DNA from: Favolaschia claudopus
Lineage: Eukaryota > Basidiomycota > Agaricomycetes > Agaricales > Mycenaceae
Assembly: GCA_037176885.1 (NCBI GenBank)
Contig: JAWWNJ010000092.1
Location: forward strand, 310,001 to 374,000
Direction of reading: 5' to 3'
Length of the DNA: 64,000 nt
Shown here: positions 57,414 through 64,000 of the stretch, in pieces
Layout: every line of letters begins with the position of its first letter
Numbering within the stretch: the stretch's first letter is position 1
Notes under the pieces: generated by a model
What the model saw: the letters and a program-made list of their open reading frames with translations, nothing else
Told to the model about the DNA's origin: nothing
Database searches by the model: none
Made by a program: the position numbers and the translations under genes

Positions 57414-60105
57414 TCAACACTTCTCCCCAGTCAACAAATCCACAATCCGATCCCTCGCCTCCTCCACCGACGCCTCCTCGAAGACGTCGCTGCTCCCGAG
57501 CGTCCGGCGGAGGGCTTGGGCGTATGCGTTTTGACCGAGTTTCCCGTTCACCCCCAAGGATGATGGGGAAGAAGACGAGGAGGAAGAAACATTGAACACC
57601 TGCCGATAAAGAACGATCGCGCGCAGAAGCTTCTCCACATCGCCCTCACCATTATCCTCATCCTCGGTATCTGATTCCGACTCGGAATCATCACTGGGAG
57701 AGTACAACAAGTCGTCGTTCCCGCCTGCGAGGACCCGCCCCACCCGCGCGGCGAGCACACTGATGGGCCCGCCGAGTTTGCGCGCGTCGGCGAGGGAATG
57801 CTGCTGCTCCTCAGATGACGACGAAACCTCCCCGAGAACCTCCCGCGTAAACGCAGCCGCCGCAACCCCGCGCAGACGTTCCACCGCGAGCGTCTCCTCG
57901 AGCGCGCGGAGGACGGTTGTGTTGGTCTTCTTTGTCGAGGAGGAAGCGACACGGCGCGCAGCATCGTCGATTTCGACCCCCAAGCCGTCGCCCCATAGGT
58001 TATGCGCGATGCGGTGCCCGAGGAGCGGGAGGGGGCGCACGAGGAGGGCGAGGAGGCGGCGGTCTGCATTCTCGACGGGGGAGGAGGATGTGGTGGAGGA
58101 TGAGGAGGATGAAGGTAAAGCCCCGTAAAGCCGCAACGCAGTACGCAGGCGCGTTAGTAGTGGGGTGGAGTCTACGAGGTTGTATGTGAGGAACGAGAAA
58201 TTCATTTATGATGGGATGAGAAGAGGAAAAGAACGTACAATCCAGAATACAAGCTTCCGCCGCGGCGAGGTGCGCTTCTCCGCACCTGGTATTGAGTGTG
58301 AGGTCGTCGTCGCTGAGGAGACTCGCAGTCGATAAGGAGAGATCCGTGTCTGCGTCCGTGTCGTCGCAGCTGTATGAGTATTCAGACGCCGATGTGGGGG
58401 AGAGTGGTTCCCCCTCAACCTCCTTCTCCTTCTCCAACTTCGCTTTAGCTTTCTCGACAACCACAAAGGTTGTTCGCGAGGAGGACCCCTTATGGTAGCG
58501 CCGATAGCCACTCTGCGCCAAAGGAAAAAGCACGCTCGCGAGCACCGCAACGCTCACGAAGAGGTGGAAAATTTGGAGCACTGACAACCCCTCGCCGCCG
58601 CTGGGTAGGTGTTTCGTCAAAACATGTCCCGAATGCGCGTGGGGGTGCGGGGTGGAATTGGAGTTAGAGGGGGAGGAAGGGGCGTTGGCGAAGAACGAGA
58701 AGAGCGCGAAGGCGCCGAGGAGGTATTGGTGCTGCTGGCCCTGCTGAGGCTGCATGGGGACAGAGGTCGACAGGGCGGGCACAGCGGCGGCACCGTTGGG
58801 CGGGAGGTTAACGACCTTACGCGGCCGCCCGCGTTTCTTCTTCTCGCCTTCTACAGCGGGGGCCACAGGCGTCTTTCGCTCGGGCTTCGCTTTCGGCTTA
58901 TCATCCGTCTTAGCCCGCTTGCGCTTCCTCGCACTGCCCTCCTCATCACTATCATCCTCGTCGTCCTCCCCGTCCTCCTCTGCCGGTGCGCCGCCCTCGC
59001 TCGTAATCTCGTCCGTCTCGGGCCCGCCAAACCTCGCAACCCACTCGCGCTCCCACTCCCCCAGCAGCTCGCGTCCGCCGATGAGACCGCTGAGGAGGGT
59101 CTTGAGCCCGGCGAGCTCGCGCGCGAGGCGCAGCTCGCGGTTCTTGAGGACGCGGATGTATTCGACGGCTTTGCCGAGGACGTTGGCTTTGGAGCACTTT
59201 CGGGCGAGTTTGACGCCGTCGACGAAGCCGCGGGCGTCGACGATGTCTTCCGTTTCGTTGGCGTTAGAAAAATCTAAAGCAGAAGAGGAGGAGGGAGAGG
59301 CTTTGAGGGCGGCGGCGCGGTCGACGACGCGGAGGGCGGGGACGGCGGCGCGGAGGGATTGGATGCGGGCGTTGAGGTTGGTGCGGTAGCGCCGTTCGAT
59401 GGTGGTGTGGCTTGTTTTGGGGCGTGTGGGAGCGGGGGGTGCGGCGGCGGTTGGGGCGGCGGTTGGGGCGGGGGGAGGTGGGGGGACGGGGGCGGTGGTG
59501 AATGGGGGAGGCGCAGCGTGCGGAGGTTGTTGGTCTGGCTGGATCTGGAATATCTGTTGCTGCTGCTGCTGGGGCGGGGGTTCGCGCTGGTCGACGTTGA
59601 TCGGGACGGCGAGGACGAGCCCGGCGGCCTTGCGAACGCGGTTGGCGAGCTCCGTCGCGGGATCGTCGCCGAATTCCGAGGCGGGCGGGGAGTAGGAGGC
59701 GGCGGGGGAGTATGCGGCGCGCGGGGAGAAGGAGCCGGAGGTGGATCCGCTGTCGGAGCTGCGGGAGCTGGAGTGCGGGGGGGACTCGAAGGTGAATTGA
59801 AAGGGGTCGACGGCGTAGTTGTAGTTCAGCGCGGTGGGCTCGACAGAGACGGGGACGGCGGGGTCGAAGGACATGTCCATGAGGCCGCCGAAGTCCATGT
59901 TGAAGTCCATTTTGTGGTCTTCGACGGCGGACCACATGCTGGAGAGGGAGTTCCAGTCGGGCGGGGTGCTGGGGGAGTCGGTGTCGGTGTCTTGGTTGGT
60001 GTCGTGCTGGGAGCGGTTGTGGAGGAGGAGGTTGAGGGGGTCGCTGGGGTCGAGGCCCAGGTCGGAGGACATCAGCGTAGAGGATGAGGAGGGTGAAGAC
60101 GCCAT
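57414..60105 (-). CDS. SRE1: SREBP-type membrane-bound bHLH transcription factor
   Basis: SREBPs are held in the ER membrane and released by proteolysis when sterols or oxygen are low, then activate sterol and lipid genes. The N-terminus is Ser/Asp/Pro-rich. The basic helix-loop-helix starts near residue 230 with TTIERRYRTNLNARIQSLRAA, including the SREBP-specific Tyr in the basic region. The loop is extended by about 35 residues containing EDIVDARGFVDG before CSKANVLGKAVEYIRVLKNRE. Then an acidic segment and KKKRGRPRK, and two hydrophobic segments near residues 460 (YLLGAFALFSFFANA) and 510 (LQIFHLFVSVAVLASVLFPL), which would be the membrane hairpin. One intron (donor GTACGT, acceptor CTCGTAG) joins ILDY to STPLLTRLRTAL. 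The C-terminal regulatory part ends DRIVDLLTGEKC at 57414. A bHLH factor with two membrane segments in this order is diagnostic. Confidence 0.85.
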
Positions 60106-61771
60106 AAGTAGAGCAATTAAGAATCAGACCACAACCGATATCGCCTCATTTAGAGTGTTTGTTCTTGCTTGTCATCGCGCCATACAAAATCCATAAACGA
60201 AAAATTCAAAATTGCGATTCACGCGAAAATTCAAGACAATTTGAGGGTTCATCGTGGTTTTTACGCTGAAGAAAGGTGCTCGGAGGCAACGAAGGGGCGA
60301 GAAGAGGCCAAACAAAAATCGCAAACCCCCCTTTTGCGAGATTAACAAATGTTACAAAAAATGCGACTCGAAACGCGCTCGACGATAACCTCAAACAAAA
60401 CTTCACAAGCCCTCCCTTTGCGAGTTGCCCCACTGGCCGCTTTCTCTTTCTGTTCGTGACATATGCCACGAGGCCCATGCTCTCCCCCAGCCTTCTCACT
60501 TTGTCTGTCCGAACGATCCGCGTGAGACCACACCCGTAGACGGCATACTCTGAGCACAACGCTAATTCCTGCCGGGGACTCTTGCTTGTTGCGTCGTTGT
60601 TTCGCTGGCTTCTTGGGCCACTCAGCTGCCATAAAACGATTCCCTCTTTCTCCTTTGCGGGTGGATATGGATTGAAGCCAGGCACTGCGAACATCAACCA
60701 ACCTGGCACTCGCCCACCAGCACCAACGCGTTCGCTCTCAACTTACCGTCCTGGGAGGTGCCTGGACGCGTCGAGAGGTCCGAGTTGCACACGCACAGGA
60801 TACTCTGCTAGAGGTAGTGGTCCAGCGGGGCTCTTAGACCTTTGCACGAGAAGCGTCGCACTGAAACAAGGGCGCGCAGGCTCGTGTCAGAGCCTGTTGC
60901 AGGAAAAATCACAAGAGAAACTCGGACAGAAATCCGAACTCTGCGATCTACATGTACAAAAGCAATTTACAGTAAAATCTAACTCTTTCCCTGCGTGCTG
61001 GAATGCGCGATCTCGGCTTTCTGGGTTGTCACCAAATTGGCCACCCACAGTCGACGCCAAGAGACACACTCCTCCTCTGTGATCATATATAACACCACCT
61101 TCAGCGACGTCAGCCTCGATCTTTCACCTCCACGCATACAGTACTTACACCTGCTAATTTATGGGGATTACGGAGCCGCCAACTTGGTACCTCCAAACCT
61201 CCTTCAAGTCCAACGTTCCTAATGGTCTGCAGGCTGCAGATGGACGTGATTCTTGGTACAAATAGTAAGCGCTAGTAAGCAACGACTGTTCGTTGTGGTC
61301 TTCGCGACAATATGGATTCCATAAATCCGACCGGCTACCTCTTCTCAGGTTGGTTGGACTCGGCGCGACGTCGATATGCGGTACTGCTGGCGCCTCGCGC
61401 TCAAACGTTCACATCTAGTCTCTCATCGGGTCTCATCTCCTCGCAGTCCTGGAACGGCCTCTTCATGTGCATACTCGATGCGCGCCTCTCTCGAACGAAC
61501 GATAATCAATACTACCAGTCCTACTCAATCTTTAGTGCATGTTCCTTCGTGCATATCCCTTGCATTTCACTCTGTGTCTCAGCATGCGGTCACGGATTCA
61601 CATACATATGTATTATGCATCATTCGCCCTGAATCACCTTCCGCCTTCCGCGCTCGATTCCGGCGGATATCATGTCTAGGTCTCAAACACAACACGATAT
61701 AAGAACTGAAGCGCCCCAACCTTTTCCCCAGCAGCTTTGCCTCTTAACTCGATCTTCGAACTCACCTCGAA
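60106..61771. other. Long intergenic stretch, no supported gene
   Basis: About 1.7 kb upstream of both flanking genes, which point away from each other. Plus-strand frames at 60582-61082 and 61312-61632 lack family features. A long promoter region for the SREBP gene and for the secreted protein is the simplest reading. Confidence 0.4.
61698..61704 (+). promoter_or_regulatory. TATA box of the cysteine-rich protein gene
   Basis: TATAAGA lies 74 bases before the ATG at 61772, in the context ACGATATAAGAACTG. Confidence 0.35.
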
Positions 61772-62649
61772 ATGTTCTTCGCCACCCCCCTCATCTCAGC
61801 GGCTTTGATGATGCTCGCCAGCGTCACCGCTCTTCCCCAGTACGCCCCTCATCTCATCTCCCCTCCCCTCTAAGCTCGCTCACTTCTCTTTGATTCTTTG
61901 ATGCAGACCTGAGCAAGGCTTGGTCGCCCGCCAATCCTGTCCCTCCGGGTCTTATCAATACAACCAGACCGCCTGCGTTGCGTGCCCCGCGGGCAACACC
62001 TGCAATGGGGGCTCGGATAGTCCGCAGCCGTGTGATTATGGGCGCTATCAGCCCAGTGCGTATATCTCTTCCTTTCGTTTGAATCAACTAATGGCTGAGG
62101 TGGAATAGACACAGGGTCGACTTCGTGTATGCAGACCCAGCCTGGGTTCTTCACGAACCAGCGCGGAAGTACGACGCCGGCGCCTTGCCCTGCGGGGTCG
62201 TATCAGCCTTGTGCGTATTTTCTGTCGCACTTATTTTTGAACACCTTCTGAAATGGGCCGTTCATGCAGATTCTCAGCAAGCCTTCTGCTACGGCGTGCC
62301 TAAAGGCCGTTTCCAGTCGCAGTGCGTTCTTATTCTCATTCTTATCTCCTTTCCACCTTCTTTACACTGTTCGTTTCATCAGGGCTGGGAAGCCATTCGT
62401 CTGCGCCACCTGCTGCGGATGGGCAGCCACAGGGACCAACAACGTGAATCCGGTGAATTGCACGGCGCCGACGCCGTATGCGTGGCCCAATTCGGGGGAT
62501 GGGTGTATCTCGAGCCCGACGTCGTGTACGCGGGCGGCGACTTGTGCTCAGGCGGCGGATGGGAGCTGCCGTGAGTTAATTTACATTGCCCACGATCACA
62601 ACCAAATTCTAATTTACTTTTCTCAGCCGGCGAAACAATCTTCGGCTAA
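61772..62649 (+). CDS. Small secreted cysteine-rich protein
   Basis: The first exon gives a signal peptide, MFFATPLISAALMMLASVTA, ending at a Leu-Pro-Gln. The next exons read QSCPSGSYQYNQTACVACPAGNTC, SPQPCDYGRYQPS, CMQTQPGFFTNQRGSTTPAPCPAGSYQP, QAFCYGVPKGRFQSQ, GKPFVCATCCGWAA, VNCTAPTPYAWP and GCISSPTSCTRAATC. About 20 cysteines sit in repeated C-P-x-G-x-Y/C and C-x-x-C units, the pattern of the ephrin-receptor/GCC2-GCC3-like cysteine repeats; disulfide-bonded and extracellular. No catalytic site is evident. At the end I splice C|gtgagt to give CPGETIFG and stop at 62649; reading through would instead continue about 50 residues to 62734. Potential roles at the cell surface or in host or substrate contact are guesses. 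Confidence 0.7.
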
Positions 62650-64000
62650 TCTGCCCCCAGCATTTCAGGTTCTTGAGTTCACGTCCGTTCACGTTTCTGC
62701 TTCACGCCTTGTTAACCATGTTACGTTGTTATGAAACCCGCTCTTATGTACATCATCTTCCCCCCTACGCCCTTTTTTTCCGCATTTTCTCCATCCTTTG
62801 TCTTCTTCTTCCTTCAGAGCAGTGTTTTCATGCTGCATTCATTTGTACTTCATTGGTAGTATGTTTGTTATTTACTCATTTGTATTCCATTCACTTGATA
62901 CGAAGAAAATTTATTTTCCCACCGCAATCTGTCCACTCCTTTGTTCACCTTCTTACTATTTCCACCAATGCACACACCTTACTTCGACACGGTCAAATTT
63001 TTGCGTACCGACCATTTCCTCGTCGCGTAGAAAATATCTAGGTACTACTGGCACATTTTTCCGCCTCCTTCGCCCTCGGCAACAGAAAGTTACCATTATC
63101 TGAGTTGAATTGTCCTGCGCCAGATAGAGCGACTTGCAAAGCGACGACGCTCAGACTACCTTCCTATTCGGACTCCCCTGTTTTCAACTGACGCGTCACG
63201 TTACGTTTGGCTTCTTCTTCCTTCCCCAACTGCTGTCTAAAATCCCACTTTCTTGCTTCGTGTCCACACCAAAACTGGTCGCATTGATGGACCACCAGTA
63301 CAGAATTCTGGCTCATGTTGTTCAGTCATACTTGGTTTGTCAGGAGAATCCTGGCTCATATTCTCATGCAACTGGCTGGTTCGACCAAGCAGTGGTAGTT
63401 TGTGTGGTTCTGGGGGACCTAACGGACGAGTTCATTGAGAGGACCACTAGACTGCCGTTTGCATGGCTACCGAAAACAATTTTGGATTTCATAACCTGGA
63501 TACCGCACATCGTATTTGAGGTGCTTCATCATTGCTCTTTCGCACCGGCGATGCTGCTTCTACGCTTTCTCCTAGGCTTGTCGTACCATTTGTCCGCTCT
63601 CAATGCACCGTTCGCCGTTTTTTTCGCACGAACAACTCATGAACCATCGTATTTCAGGTCTCCCATTCAGATTCCCCACATCATATGTCGTCGCTCATTG
63701 GAACTGGTTCTGCACTTTCCCAACTTCTCCACTTGAACCACGCGTTATATGAACGACGTACTAACGACGTGCTCTGTCTGTCCCTCTTGGGTGACGTCGA
63801 CGACCACTTCACTTCTGCCCGAGACTCTGGCGCTCTGCTCGTTTTCTTGGAATTCATGCATGAACGATCAGACTCATGCCAATGACGTCTGCACTTGGGA
63901 ACAACAGGTTCCCTATTCTGGACCTTCTTCGCCGCGCTCTTTGGCCGCTCGATATTGTTTGAGCGAGTTTAGTTTATCCCCGAGTTCCTTTGATTTCGGA
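62650..64000. other. Pyrimidine-rich stretch to window edge, no supported gene
   Basis: The plus strand is rich in T and C with many TTCTTC-type words. The longest ATG-led frame (63287-63736, about 149 codons) is hydrophobic but has no family signature or intron evidence. It could be the edge of a gene lying outside the window; I do not call one. Confidence 0.4.

Noticed and set aside
59359..60087. Glycine/valine-rich 242-codon plus-strand ORF
   Set aside because: It is the antisense of the Pro/Ser-rich SREBP N-terminus; its composition is explained by GC-rich codons.
63287..63736. Hydrophobic ORF near the right edge
   Set aside because: No family signature; hydrophobicity follows from the T-rich plus strand. 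A gene edge cannot be excluded.

Overview
This window is nuclear DNA of a filamentous basidiomycete fungus, most likely a mushroom-forming agaricomycete. The genes carry many short GT-AG introns of about 50-70 bases. They lie densely on both strands with gaps of 50-300 bases, and the proteins are typical eukaryotic housekeeping and secreted fungal enzymes. I recognised no tRNA, rRNA, intact transposon or CRISPR array. Most CDS entries are multi-exon: start and end are the outer limits of the coding region, and I joined exons by eye from splice consensus and protein continuity.

Layout. 0-2.7 kb: no recognisable gene. 2.7-9.1 kb: tRNA 2'-phosphotransferase (-), S-adenosylhomocysteinase (+), an unrecognised conserved protein copy A (+), and a NADAR-domain protein (+). 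11.0-14.8 kb: D-amino-acid oxidase (+) meeting an MTH1-like Nudix hydrolase (-) tail to tail, then mitoribosomal protein mL44 (-). 15.3-20.2 kb: the large TREX-2 scaffold Sac3 (-). 20.5-26.5 kb: a turnover region with a decayed gene relic, a SnoaL-like protein, an unidentified ORF fragment, copy B of the unrecognised gene in inverted orientation, and an AT-rich stretch with short direct repeats and a hairpin. 26.5-29.6 kb: two tandem NmrA-like genes. 30.3-34.9 kb: delta-9 desaturase fused to cytochrome b5, a secreted EEP-jacalin protein, and a 4HBT thioesterase. 35.1-42.3 kb: a Dpb11/TopBP1-type BRCT protein, an NXF-type NTF2-domain protein, and epsin. 42.5-50.6 kb: a flavin monooxygenase, proteasome beta-2, an aldehyde dehydrogenase, and a divergent pair of nucleotidyltransferase-type genes. 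51.3-60.1 kb: neutral ceramidase, the ABC-F ATPase Arb1, and an SREBP-type membrane bHLH factor. 61.8-62.6 kb: a small secreted cysteine-rich protein. The last 1.35 kb has nothing I can support.

Functional links. Two mRNA-export-type proteins (Sac3 and the NTF2-domain protein) lie in the window. Three genes touch lipids: the desaturase, the ceramidase, and the SREBP factor, whose family controls sterol and fatty-acid genes. Several close head-to-head pairs (Tpt1/SAHH, NTF2 protein/epsin, proteasome/ALDH, the nucleotidyltransferase pair) have about 150-200 bases between start codons and probably share promoters. I see no biosynthetic gene cluster backbone. The least explained items are the inverted pair of unrecognised genes, the nucleotidyltransferase-type pair with its distant relic, and the repeat/hairpin locus near 25.6 kb.
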